Positions 7,401 through 15,967 of a DNA stretch of 64,000 nt are shown here, piece after piece. The DNA is from Hungatella effluvii (GTDB lineage Bacteria; Bacillota; Clostridia; Lachnospirales; Lachnospiraceae): contig NZ_QJKD01000004.1 in NCBI RefSeq assembly GCF_003201875.1, positions 62,001-126,000 on the forward strand, read 5' to 3'. The notes beneath the pieces are model-generated. The model did not search any database, had not been told where the DNA came from, and was given only the letters and a program-made list of their open reading frames with translations. Position numbers and translations under genes: made by a program. The stretch's first letter is position 1, and each line of letters starts with the position of its first letter.

Positions 7401-8465
7401 ATGCCCGATACGAACATGGAAAGAGCAAGACATGATCCGCCGGTACTGGTGGATACGGAGGGCCTTACCCGCGAAGAGTGGCTGGGCTGGCGCCGTCACG
7501 GGATTGGCGGCAGTGACGTGGCTGCCATCATAGGGATCTCCCCTTTCCGCACGGCACGGGATATCTATTACGATAAGCTGGGCATTGCGGCGGTAGAGGA
7601 AGATGAAGGCAACTGGGTGGCCCTGGAAATGGGGCATCTCCTGGAAGACCTTGTGGCGAAAATCTTTGAGCGGAAAACAGGGCTTAAAATTTACCAGATC
7701 AAAAAGATGTACCGGCATCCCCTTTATTTGTTCATGCTGGCAGATGTGGATTATTTTATCACCATGCCGGACGGGACAAAAGCCATCCTGGAGATCAAGA
7801 CCACCAATTATAATGCAAAGGATTTATGGTGGAAGGACGGCAGGGAGATCGTGCCGGCCTATTACGAAGCACAGGGCAGACACTACATGGCCGTGATGGA
7901 TATGGACCGTGTATTTTTCTGCTGTCTGTACGGCAATACGGAGGATGAGGCCATCATACGGGAAATCCGCAGGGATGCGGCATACGAGGAAGAGATGATC
8001 TTCCTGGAACAGGAATTCTGGAACAGCTATGTGCAGAAACAGGTCCCTCCTCCCTATCTGGAGGACGGGGATGTGATTCTTGCAAGCGCCAGGCAGCACT
8101 GCGGGCGGGCCGACAGGGATGCGGAAACGATCATCCTGAAAGACACCATGCAGTCCACACTGATGCGCTACATGCAGCTCCAGGAGCAGAAAAAGCAGTC
8201 GGATAAATATTCCAAAAAACTGGAAGCGGATATCCAGAGGCTGAAAGCGATTCTGGCCGCGGAGATGGGAACAAGCTGTAAGGCTGTCTGCGACGTAGGC
8301 GGGAGCCGGTATACACTGACCTACAACCCTGTCCGCAAGATGCTGGTTGACAAAGACAACCTGGCACGGCTGAAGCTGCAGTATCCTGAAATCTACGAGC
8401 AGTTTGTGACGGCATCGGAGTTCCGGACCTTCCATGTAAAGGTCAGTGCCATGGATGCCGCCTGA
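7401..8465 (+). CDS. YqaJ-type PD-(D/E)XK exonuclease
   Basis: A 354-residue protein with the YqaJ viral recombinase fold. GIGGSDVAAIIGISPF near residue 35 is the family signature; the catalytic core includes MGHLLED, an Asp in LADVDYF and the ILEIKTT (ExK) strand; and VPAYYEAQGRHYMAV follows. Relatives degrade one strand of linear duplex DNA to feed single-strand annealing. Residues 245-290 form a charged helical region. ATG 7401 is chosen over GTG 7395 because AAGGGGGG is 8 bp upstream of it. It probably works with a neighbouring annealing protein and the helicase at 8702. Confidence 0.85.
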   Translation: MPDTNMERARHDPPVLVDTEGLTREEWLGWRRHGIGGSDVAAIIGISPFRTARDIYYDKLGIAAVEEDEGNWVALEMGHLLEDLVAKIFERKTGLKIYQIKKMYRHPLYLFMLADVDYFITMPDGTKAILEIKTTNYNAKDLWWKDGREIVPAYYEAQGRHYMAVMDMDRVFFCCLYGNTEDEAIIREIRRDAAYEEEMIFLEQEFWNSYVQKQVPPPYLEDGDVILASARQHCGRADRDAETIILKDTMQSTLMRYMQLQEQKKQSDKYSKKLEADIQRLKAILAAEMGTSCKAVCDVGGSRYTLTYNPVRKMLVDKDNLARLKLQYPEIYEQFVTASEFRTFHVKVSAMDAA

Positions 8466-8524
8466 AAGGAGAGAAAGACACACAGATGCTTTGTAAAAAA
8501 CAAAATCAATGATAAGGAGTGAAA

Positions 8525-8698
8525 ATGAAAAGAAAATTACTGATACTGGGGAGCACAGCGGGAATTCTTTTACTTCTTTTGCTGAAAGCTGTATACCGGC
8601 TCATACGCCTGGGCTGGTTTCTGCTGGCATACCCTCTGCTGGGCGCTGTCCTGGCAGTCATTGTAAGCCTGTTTGTGTTATGGCTTTTATGGAGGTGA
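8525..8698 (+). CDS. Small two-helix membrane protein
   Basis: A 57-residue protein beginning MKRKLLILGSTAGILLLLLL. It has two hydrophobic stretches (about residues 4-20 and 31-55) separated by the basic loop KAVYRLIRLG. It has a strong AAGGAG site at 8514-8519 and ends 4 bp before the helicase gene, whose ribosome site overlaps its last codons. The function is unknown. Confidence 0.7.
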   Translation: MKRKLLILGSTAGILLLLLLKAVYRLIRLGWFLLAYPLLGAVLAVIVSLFVLWLLWR

Positions 8699-8701
8699 AA
8701 A

Positions 8702-10978
8702 ATGAGTTATACAGGTACTTATGACGGGAAGATCTTCCACAACCCGTCAAATAAATTCTGCATTGTGGTGATAAAGACTTCGGATACATCCGTTCCGGAG
8801 CAGGCGCGGGATAAGAGGCGGTACAGGGACCACCTGATCCGTTTCACCGCTGTCGGCTATGAAATCCCCATGACGGATGCCGTGGAGCTGGAACTGGACG
8901 GGGAATGGGTAAACGGAAAATACGGCATGCAGTTCCAGGTGGAGCAGTGGCGTGAGATTGTGCCGAAGACAAAGGAAGGGGTACTGAGCTACCTCGGTTC
9001 CGGCCTGATCAAAGGCATCGGGGAAAAGACTGCCTCTGAGATTGTGGCCAAATTCGGTACAAATACGCTGGATATACTGGAAAAACACCCGGAACGGCTT
9101 CTGGAAGTCCGCGGGATAACGGAAAACAAACTGGAGGATATCCGGACCTCTTTTGCGGAGAGCCGGATGCTGCGCGACATCATGACGCTGCTTGCGCCCT
9201 TTAAGCTGACGCCGAAGACAGCATTGAAAATCTACCAGCATTTTGGTCCGGCCTGTCTGGACCTTTTGAGAAAAAGCCCCTTTGAGCTGTGCCAGATACC
9301 GGGCTTTGGGTTCCGGAGGGTGGATGCCATTGTAAGGAAGACGGATAACCGTCCCCGCGATCCCATGCGGATCAGGGGCGCACTCCACTGTACCCTGGAC
9401 GAGGCAAAGGGAAAGCAGGGGCATCTGTTCCTGGAAAAGGAAGATCTGTGTAAGGCAGCCTTTAAACTGCTGAATGAAAAGATCCCCCTGCCGGAGATGC
9501 GTGTGCGCCCGGAGGAAGTGGAAAGGGAGCTGGACGGCATGATACTGAGCGGCCTGGTTGTTTCCATGCGGGATAATATCTACCATCCCGCCGCATTTGC
9601 CCAGGAGGATGAGACTGCCAGCCGGATCGCAAGGCTGCTGGCAGAGGAAAAACCGCCGATGAGGGATATTTCTGCCCTGATCGATGCAGTCCGGGCGGAG
9701 CAGGGGCTTAAGACTTCCGGGAAACAGGAATCCGCAGTGCGGACAGCGTTTCTCTATAACCTGTCCGTTATCACCGGTTCGCCGGGCACAGGAAAGACAA
9801 CGGTATTAAAGATGATTTTGGAGGTTTACTGCAGGCTTTATCCCGACAACAAAATCGTCCTTATGGCGCCTACGGGCCGTGCAAGCCGGAGGATGGCGGA
9901 GAGCACCGGGTTTGACGGGGCATGCACCCTCCACAGCGGGCTGGGCCTTGTCAGCGAAGAGGATGAGGGAAGCCGCAGCAGGAAAAAAGACGGCCTGGAT
10001 GCGGATCTGGTGATCGTGGACGAGTTTTCCATGGTGGATATGTGGCTGGCAGGAAAATTTTTTCCCGCATTGAAAAAAGGGGCGAAGATCGTCCTGGTGG
10101 GAGACCCCGACCAGCTGCCCAGCGTGGGGGCGGGAAATGTGTTCAAGGAACTGATCCAGTGCGGCCTTGTGCCGGTTACGGTGCTGGATGAAATCTTCCG
10201 CCAGGCAAAGGACAGCCTGATCGCCCACAACGCACGGTTCATCCATGAGGGCAATACCAGACTGTATTATGGGAACGATTTTCAGTTCCTTCCCTGTGAT
10301 AACCAGGAAGACGCGGCAGCGGCCATCATTGAAAGGTACTGCCAGGAGATTGAGGGCAGCGGGATCGAGCATGTGCAGATCCTCTCTCCCTTCCGTACAG
10401 AAGGGGCGGCATCTTCCGACCATCTGAACGCCGCCATCCGGGAGATCGTGAATCCGTTCCGGTCCACGGAGGACGAGGTGCGTATCGGCCCGAAGACATT
10501 CCGTGTCGGAGACCGCATCATGCAGACGAAGAACACTGACAAGGTATCCAACGGAGACCTGGGATTTATCCGGTATATAGAGGATACGCCGGACGGGAAA
10601 CGGATCGGCCTGGAATTCGGGAAAGACCGGAACCTGGAATACGGCACGGAAGACCTGGTGAACCTGGACTTCGCTTATGCGACCACTATCCATAAGGCCA
10701 TGGGTTCCGAATACGATATCGTGCTGATGCCTATACTGAAAGCACACTATATCATGCTCTACCGGAACCTTCTGTATACCGGGATCACCCGTGCCAAAAA
10801 AAGGGTGGTGCTGGCAGGAGAAAAGAGCGTGCTGTTCATGGCCATCCATAAGAATGAGATCAGCAAAAGGAACACACTTCTGGGAGAGCGCATCCGCCTG
10901 TATTATAAGGCTTATGCAAAAAGCGCCGGGACAGCCGTGCCGGAGTTCCCGGAAGAAAAACTGAAAGCAGCAGGTTAA
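8702..10978 (+). CDS. recD2: RecD2-like superfamily 1 DNA helicase
   Basis: A 758-residue protein, close to the usual RecD2 length. The N-terminal ~90 residues fit the OB-like domain, followed by helix-hairpin-helix repeats (GSGLIKGIGEKTA, LLEVRGITENKLEDI, CQIPGFGFRRVDAI). The motor has Walker A GSPGTGKTTVL near residue 360, Walker B VIVDEFSM, DPDQLPSVG, and the late motif YTGITRAKKRVVL. RecD2 unwinds DNA 5' to 3' and acts in repair. Carriage on the element next to YqaJ nuclease suggests a role in processing element DNA. GGAGGTGAAAA precedes ATG 8702. Confidence 0.93.
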   Translation: MSYTGTYDGKIFHNPSNKFCIVVIKTSDTSVPEQARDKRRYRDHLIRFTAVGYEIPMTDAVELELDGEWVNGKYGMQFQVEQWREIVPKTKEGVLSYLGSGLIKGIGEKTASEIVAKFGTNTLDILEKHPERLLEVRGITENKLEDIRTSFAESRMLRDIMTLLAPFKLTPKTALKIYQHFGPACLDLLRKSPFELCQIPGFGFRRVDAIVRKTDNRPRDPMRIRGALHCTLDEAKGKQGHLFLEKEDLCKAAFKLLNEKIPLPEMRVRPEEVERELDGMILSGLVVSMRDNIYHPAAFAQEDETASRIARLLAEEKPPMRDISALIDAVRAEQGLKTSGKQESAVRTAFLYNLSVITGSPGTGKTTVLKMILEVYCRLYPDNKIVLMAPTGRASRRMAESTGFDGACTLHSGLGLVSEEDEGSRSRKKDGLDADLVIVDEFSMVDMWLAGKFFPALKKGAKIVLVGDPDQLPSVGAGNVFKELIQCGLVPVTVLDEIFRQAKDSLIAHNARFIHEGNTRLYYGNDFQFLPCDNQEDAAAAIIERYCQEIEGSGIEHVQILSPFRTEGAASSDHLNAAIREIVNPFRSTEDEVRIGPKTFRVGDRIMQTKNTDKVSNGDLGFIRYIEDTPDGKRIGLEFGKDRNLEYGTEDLVNLDFAYATTIHKAMGSEYDIVLMPILKAHYIMLYRNLLYTGITRAKKRVVLAGEKSVLFMAIHKNEISKRNTLLGERIRLYYKAYAKSAGTAVPEFPEEKLKAAG

Positions 10979-11045
10979 AAATGGGATGCAGGTGCAGAAA
11001 ACGCACGGGATATCCCTTATTTATTTGATGAAAGGAGTTTTTAAG

Positions 11046-12632
11046 ATGAGTAAGAATGAACAGACAGCAACCATGTATGAGAGCATCCCCGCAGTGGCAG
11101 AACTGAACAAGGTGCCGGGCTTTAACCCGCTGAAGCTCCTCCGCCGCATCGTCTCCCCGGAAAACGGGGAGGCAGTGCTGCAGCTGGACCTTCCCTATAA
11201 AAAGTTATGGTTTCGGCTGGCGAACCCGAAAGGGCGCATTCGGCTGAACGCACTCCGCATCACGGAGCAGATGGCGATTTATGAGGCACAGATTTATCTG
11301 GAACGCACGGATGAGAATCCCATCGGCAGTTTCACTTCCAGCTGTACAACGGAAGAAGCGCCGGGAGGCCGGTATATCCAGGCGGCACAGCAGATGGCTA
11401 TGGATGAGGCCCTGTCAGATGCGGGCTTTGGCATCCAGTTTGCCGATGTGAACATGGGCGCCAATGGAAGCCGTTATGGCAGCAGGATTCCGCTGAATGG
11501 AACTGCACCAGATAAAAATGTAAGTGTTTCTTCTGGTACAGGCATCGTTTCCAAAGAAAGTGTGCAGCCGTCAGCGGCGCCTGCGGGAGGCATGGTAAAG
11601 ACTTTCCCAACTGCCGCAGATACCGGCATGGAAAAAAAGAAAACAGCGGATAACAGACTGGCAGTGGGTACAGCTGCGGAGACAAAGGCACCGCCTGAGT
11701 CTGTAGCAGAAAATGGCAGCCTTATGGCTGGCCTTCCGGCTGGTATGCAGGGAGGCTCAGAGAGCTTACCGGCCAATCCGGAAAACCGTACCGGGAATCT
11801 TGCGGTACAGCCTGCCACAGAGCAGAAAATGACAGAACAGCTTCCCGCAATGTCCACGGAAACCGTGAAGATTGGTGAGGCTGCTGACAGGGTACAGATG
11901 CAGACTGAAAATAACAGTCTGCCTGCAGGACCACAGACAGAGATTCAGGAAACGCTGCAATCTGCCGGCACAGGAGAGCTGCCTGTAAAAGCGGCGGAGG
12001 CAGAAGGACTTCCTGTACAGAAAAGTGCAGGACTGCCTGCCGCAAAAGAACCGGGAGATGTGCTTCCTGCTTCTGAAAAGAACAACGTGGAGGAAGATAC
12101 CAGAAAAGCGGTACAGGGGATGATGGCGTTGTTAGGAGGACAGAATATCCCCCAAAAGACGGCGGCCGTTTCCACCGGAGCTTCCAGAAGTATTGAAAAT
12201 ACACAGATAAAGGCTTCGGCTTCCGAAGTACAGAACCTGCCTGTCACCGAAGGCACGGTATCAGAAACACAGAACCCGTCTGCCACCGGAGGCACGGTAT
12301 CAGGAACACAGAACCTGCCTGTTACCGGAGGAGCAACACCAGAAACACAGAACCTGCCTGCGGCGGAAAACCAGGCACAGGGAGAAACAGAAGCCAGATA
12401 CACGCCTGACATGCCGGTAGAGGAGATCGTCAAGCTGATGACCTTTGAAGAGGCCGGACAGGTGGTGGTGGATATGGGTGTCTGCAAAGGACAGACCATT
12501 GCGGAAGTGGCAGAACGGCGCCCGCCCAGCCTGAAATTTTATCTGTACGGCGGTTACCGGGGGGACAACAACATCCTCCGCGCGGCGGCCCAGATCATGC
12601 TGGATTCCCTGGCTGCAAAGAAAGCCGGGTAA
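11046..12632 (+). CDS. Putative recombination protein with repetitive linker and ExoX-like C-terminal domain
   Basis: A 528-residue protein in three parts. Residues 1-140 form a conserved-looking domain (PGFNPLKLLRR, then AAQQMAMDEALSDAGFG). Residues 150-435 are low-complexity Ala/Pro/Thr/Gln-rich sequence with near repeats such as TQNLPVTGG. The last ~80 residues (VDMGVCKGQTIAEVAERRP) resemble the small DUF found after exodeoxyribonuclease X-type enzymes. Following a YqaJ nuclease, the N-terminal domain could be a single-strand annealing protein, but that is inference from position. ATG 11046 is chosen because AAGGAG lies 8 bp upstream; the longer frame from 10986 lacks such a site. Confidence 0.6.
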   Translation: MSKNEQTATMYESIPAVAELNKVPGFNPLKLLRRIVSPENGEAVLQLDLPYKKLWFRLANPKGRIRLNALRITEQMAIYEAQIYLERTDENPIGSFTSSCTTEEAPGGRYIQAAQQMAMDEALSDAGFGIQFADVNMGANGSRYGSRIPLNGTAPDKNVSVSSGTGIVSKESVQPSAAPAGGMVKTFPTAADTGMEKKKTADNRLAVGTAAETKAPPESVAENGSLMAGLPAGMQGGSESLPANPENRTGNLAVQPATEQKMTEQLPAMSTETVKIGEAADRVQMQTENNSLPAGPQTEIQETLQSAGTGELPVKAAEAEGLPVQKSAGLPAAKEPGDVLPASEKNNVEEDTRKAVQGMMALLGGQNIPQKTAAVSTGASRSIENTQIKASASEVQNLPVTEGTVSETQNPSATGGTVSGTQNLPVTGGATPETQNLPAAENQAQGETEARYTPDMPVEEIVKLMTFEEAGQVVVDMGVCKGQTIAEVAERRPPSLKFYLYGGYRGDNNILRAAAQIMLDSLAAKKAG

Positions 12633-12684
12633 AAGTGTTTTACAGAGAAAGGCAGAGAGAAAGTAAGGAAGGAGGGTGCAGGCG

Positions 12685-14313
12685 ATGTCCTCATTATCAC
12701 AGGATTTCCCGTTTGGGATCATGGATGTGGTGGAGCTGCTGCATCTGCGCATCCGGCGCAGGCAGGCGGACAGTGTCTATACGGACTGCCCGTTCTGCGG
12801 CGACCGGAGGGGAAAGATGAACGTCAATTTTGTCAAGAATGTGTGGCGGTGCAACTACTGCGGCGAGCACGGCGGAATGCTGAACCTGTACGCAGGGGTC
12901 AACCATACCACCAATTCCGAAGCCTACCGGGAAATCTGTGATGCCCTCCAGGCGGGGGATACTTCCTGGGGATTTGGAGGAACAGAAAATACGGATGTTT
13001 CTGCAGGGGTTCCGGCAAGGGAATCCCATGCAGGCAGCCAGCCGGCTGGGGGAATACCCCAGTCGGAGCGTGCCGGTATCCAGGAGATACACCAGACCTA
13101 TTCCCTGCTGCTTGAAATGTTATCCTTAAACCCTGCACACCGGGCGCATCTGCGCTCGGAAAAGCGGGGGCTTACGGACGAACAGATCGACAGCCTGGGA
13201 TTTAAGAGCACCCCGCCCTTTTTTCTGTGCCGATCCCTGACGGAAAGGCTGATGAAACAGGGATGTAAGGTAGAGGGAGTGCCGGGCTTTTATCTCCATG
13301 AGGGCGGATACTGGACCGTGAAGTTCAGCAGCCGCGCGGCAGGCATCCTGATACCGGCCGTCGGCGTAGACGGTCTGATCCGGGGGATGCAGATCCTTCT
13401 GGATGTTCCCTTTAAGGATAAGGATGATCCGCCGGAAAAGGCCGGGACGAAATATATCTGGCTTTCCTCCTCCGCAAAGAACATGGGGACCACTTCCGGG
13501 AGTCCGGTGCATTTTATCGGGAATCCCTTTGCCCGGACCATCTATGTGACGGAGGGGATACTGAAAGCGGACATCGCCTATATGCTGCTGAACCGCACCT
13601 TTGTGGCGGTGGCCGGGGCAAACAACCTGGCACAGCTGGGGCCAATGTTTAAACTCCTTGCACAGAATGGTACGGAGCTGGTCATCGAGGCTCACGATAT
13701 GGACAAGTACAGCAATGAGATGATCGCAAAAGGAAGCTCGAAGATTTACCTGCTGGCAAGACAGCATGGGATGGAGTGCCGGCGGCTGACCTGGAATCCC
13801 AATTACAAAGGGATTGATGACTGGCAGCTTGCGCTCCGCAGAGAAAAACAGCAGAAAGAAGGTGACGAACAGAATGAGCAGAAAGACAGGGTGTTTTTCT
13901 GCCGGGAAGGAACAGGACAGCCGGAAAGGATTCCGGATTTTCCGCACCGCAGATGGAAGTTCCGTATTTACCAGCTTTCCTTTGACGCAGGCCGGGAGAC
14001 CATCCCCTTTGCTTTTAAGGGAATCCGGGACCTGCACAGGGCCGGGTATGAACAGCCTCCGGCTGCGGTGTATGAGCTGGTATGGGATTCGGAGCTTCTC
14101 TGCCCGGACGGGTGGAAGGATACGGAGATACTGGAGCAGATTTCGGTACACTTTGGAAAACGTGTACCGGAGGACTGCAAAGGACACCCGCTTGCATCTT
14201 CGGATGTGGTGGAACTGGATGATGGAGCAGGACGCCGCTATTTCTACATAGACGGCAGGATATTTGAACCTGTCCGCTTCTCTCCCTTTCTTGCAAAGCC
14301 AATGAGAGGGTAA
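12685..14313 (+). CDS. DNA primase (CHC2 zinc finger, Toprim) with C-terminal YodL-like domain
   Basis: A 542-residue protein. CPFC and CNYC near residues 30-55 form the CHC2-type zinc ribbon. The middle resembles Toprim/DUF3854 (IYVTEGILKADIA, VIEAHDMDKYSN, then GIDDWQLAL). The last ~130 residues (YQLSFDAGRET... then HPLASSDVVELDDG and YFYIDGRIFEPV) match the YodL-like domain found in many ICE proteins. The primase part would prime replication of transferred or rolling-circle single-stranded DNA. ATG 12685 is chosen because GGAGGG at 12671-12676 sits 8 bp upstream and overlaps the alternative GTG. Confidence 0.85.
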   Translation: MSSLSQDFPFGIMDVVELLHLRIRRRQADSVYTDCPFCGDRRGKMNVNFVKNVWRCNYCGEHGGMLNLYAGVNHTTNSEAYREICDALQAGDTSWGFGGTENTDVSAGVPARESHAGSQPAGGIPQSERAGIQEIHQTYSLLLEMLSLNPAHRAHLRSEKRGLTDEQIDSLGFKSTPPFFLCRSLTERLMKQGCKVEGVPGFYLHEGGYWTVKFSSRAAGILIPAVGVDGLIRGMQILLDVPFKDKDDPPEKAGTKYIWLSSSAKNMGTTSGSPVHFIGNPFARTIYVTEGILKADIAYMLLNRTFVAVAGANNLAQLGPMFKLLAQNGTELVIEAHDMDKYSNEMIAKGSSKIYLLARQHGMECRRLTWNPNYKGIDDWQLALRREKQQKEGDEQNEQKDRVFFCREGTGQPERIPDFPHRRWKFRIYQLSFDAGRETIPFAFKGIRDLHRAGYEQPPAAVYELVWDSELLCPDGWKDTEILEQISVHFGKRVPEDCKGHPLASSDVVELDDGAGRRYFYIDGRIFEPVRFSPFLAKPMRG

Positions 14314-14332
14314 GAGGCGGAACAATAAGCAT

Positions 14333-14383
14333 GGCATGGAGCGGGAACAGCGTTATGGCTCGTTTCTTCTCCATGCCGTTTTT
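14333..14383 (+). terminator. Intra-operon terminator-like hairpin
   Basis: GGCATGGAG (14333-14341) pairs perfectly with CTCCATGCC (14369-14377), followed by GTTTTT. It sits between the primase and the PcfK-like gene in the middle of a co-directional operon. Confidence 0.65.
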
Positions 14384-14400
14384 GACGAAAGGAGATTTTT

Positions 14401-15396
14401 ATGGGTACTTTTGCAGATATGAGCATGGAAATGAACATAGGAGACAATCCGTTTGAGGAAGACGGACTATTTGAAGATACTGCGGAAAGAACAGGGGAAG
14501 GCACACCGGATGGATTTCTGCCGGTGACAGGTTCGGTTCCGGACAATCCCTTCGAGGATGGAGCGGAACAGTCCGGCCGGTTGCCAGTCGTTGGAGAATC
14601 CACAGAGACCGGGGAACTGGTGGAAACGGAAGAAGAAAGTGCCTGTCCCAGAGAAGATGCAGGGGAAGAAGAGGAACCGGAAGAGAAAGAAACGGATGCC
14701 ACGGATTCCGATGCGGAAAAAGAATCGGAAGATAAAAAGCGTGCGGAGCATGAGGCGGCAGAGGCCAGACGCAAAGCGGAGTGGGAGGCCAAAAGGCAGG
14801 AAAAGCAGGCTGTAAGGCAGGCACAGCTTGACCGGATCAGGGCCATGAATGAGGAAGAGCTGACCGCTGAATCCATGAAACGGATCAGTGCCGATACGGA
14901 GAAGCTGACCCGCCGCAACATGAAGGAATGTGTTTCGGAATATATCCAGACCGCGTGCCTGGAAGATGCGGCATTCGCCAGACAGGTCATGCTGCCCCAG
15001 AAGAACATGGTCCGCTGTTTCCAGTACATTAACCGGAAAGCCTATGAATACGTCCAGGATGAGATGAAGGCAGCCGGGATACAGCCAGGAAGGGATACGC
15101 CCTGCTATTCCAGCGATATTCCGGACGATCTCTGTTACCACTGGGCAGAAGAGTATTTCCGGACCGGGGATGTAAAGGAAGACAAAGAGGACGAGGAGGA
15201 GTTTGTTCCAAAGCCTTATGTGGGGAAGACGTCTCCCGGCTCCAAAGGAAAGAAAACCTCTGCCAGAAAATCCCCTGCCAAAAAGCCGGCGGAGAAGAAA
15301 GCAGAGAAAAAAGAACCTGCCGACAACGGGCAGATGTCCTTTATGGAACAGCTTTCTCTTGAAGGTCTGATGACACCGGAAAAGAAAGCAGGATGA
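14401..15396 (+). CDS. PcfK-like / AcrIIA9-family-like protein
   Basis: A 331-residue protein. Residues 1-110 are acidic and low-complexity, with a repeated DNPFE motif (residues 19 and 54). A charged helix follows (100-150). Residues ~155-265 match the PcfK-like fold (ECVSEYIQTAC, KNMVRCFQYINRKA, LCYHWAEEYFRTGDV). The tail is Lys/Ala-rich (KKTSARKSPAKKPAEKKAEKK) and ends near QLSLEGLM. Members of this family from other bacteria include the Cas9 inhibitor AcrIIA9; the normal role beside PcfJ on mobile elements is unclear. Anti-CRISPR activity here is an inference. AAAGGAG precedes ATG 14401. Confidence 0.7.
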   Translation: MGTFADMSMEMNIGDNPFEEDGLFEDTAERTGEGTPDGFLPVTGSVPDNPFEDGAEQSGRLPVVGESTETGELVETEEESACPREDAGEEEEPEEKETDATDSDAEKESEDKKRAEHEAAEARRKAEWEAKRQEKQAVRQAQLDRIRAMNEEELTAESMKRISADTEKLTRRNMKECVSEYIQTACLEDAAFARQVMLPQKNMVRCFQYINRKAYEYVQDEMKAAGIQPGRDTPCYSSDIPDDLCYHWAEEYFRTGDVKEDKEDEEEFVPKPYVGKTSPGSKGKKTSARKSPAKKPAEKKAEKKEPADNGQMSFMEQLSLEGLMTPEKKAG

Positions 15397-15418
15397 ATCA
15401 TTTATGGAGGTGAAAAGG

Positions 15419-15967
15419 ATGATTGCATATAAAGGTTTCGATCCCGGCCTGATCTGCCGGGAGTACCGGTTTATAATGGGGGTTAATAAGACGGAGAAGG
15501 CGAACTGCCGCCAGAACGGTTTCCACTGTGCGGAGAACCCCCTTGACTGTCTCACCTATTATCCCAACATGGACCAGGCTGAATACTACATTGTAAATGC
15601 CGGAGGAGACATGGATGAGGATGGGGATGATACAAAAATCTCCTGCACGGAGCTGACAATACTGAAAAAGCTGACAAAAGAGGATTTTTTCCTTCACAGC
15701 CTTGCTTTCATGGCCGACCATCCATTACGGGAGTGGAGCAGCCATGTAACAAAAGACCGGGCAGAGGCATCTGCCGGATATGTCGTGGTGAGGGGAATTG
15801 ATCCGGTAGCAAACGGCAGAGAGAAAGATATCCTTGCTTTTGTAAAGGAAGATCCGGTAAACGGGCATATTATTCAGATTGCCCTGGCGCAGGTAGATGG
15901 GAGGAAACTCCTCCCAAATACCTGGTATGGAGCAGATCTGACAGAAAGGCAGGTGGCATTGTTATGA
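15419..15967 (+). CDS. DUF7666-like protein next to pcfJ
   Basis: A 182-residue protein. The first half (YKGFDPGLICREYRF, CRQNGFHCAENPLDCLTYYP, KISCTELTILKKL) fits a domain often found beside or fused to PcfJ-like proteins on clostridial elements (DUF7666, recalled and not checked). I chose ATG 15419 because GGAGGTG lies just upstream; the frame also opens at 15404. Its TGA overlaps the ATG of the PcfJ gene, so translation is probably coupled. Function unknown. Confidence 0.6.
   Translation: MIAYKGFDPGLICREYRFIMGVNKTEKANCRQNGFHCAENPLDCLTYYPNMDQAEYYIVNAGGDMDEDGDDTKISCTELTILKKLTKEDFFLHSLAFMADHPLREWSSHVTKDRAEASAGYVVVRGIDPVANGREKDILAFVKEDPVNGHIIQIALAQVDGRKLLPNTWYGADLTERQVALL

Noticed and set aside
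8509..8724. 71-residue frame overlapping the small membrane protein
   Set aside because: The frame at 8525-8698 has the AAGGAG site and a coherent two-helix protein, whereas this frame has none and runs into the helicase start.
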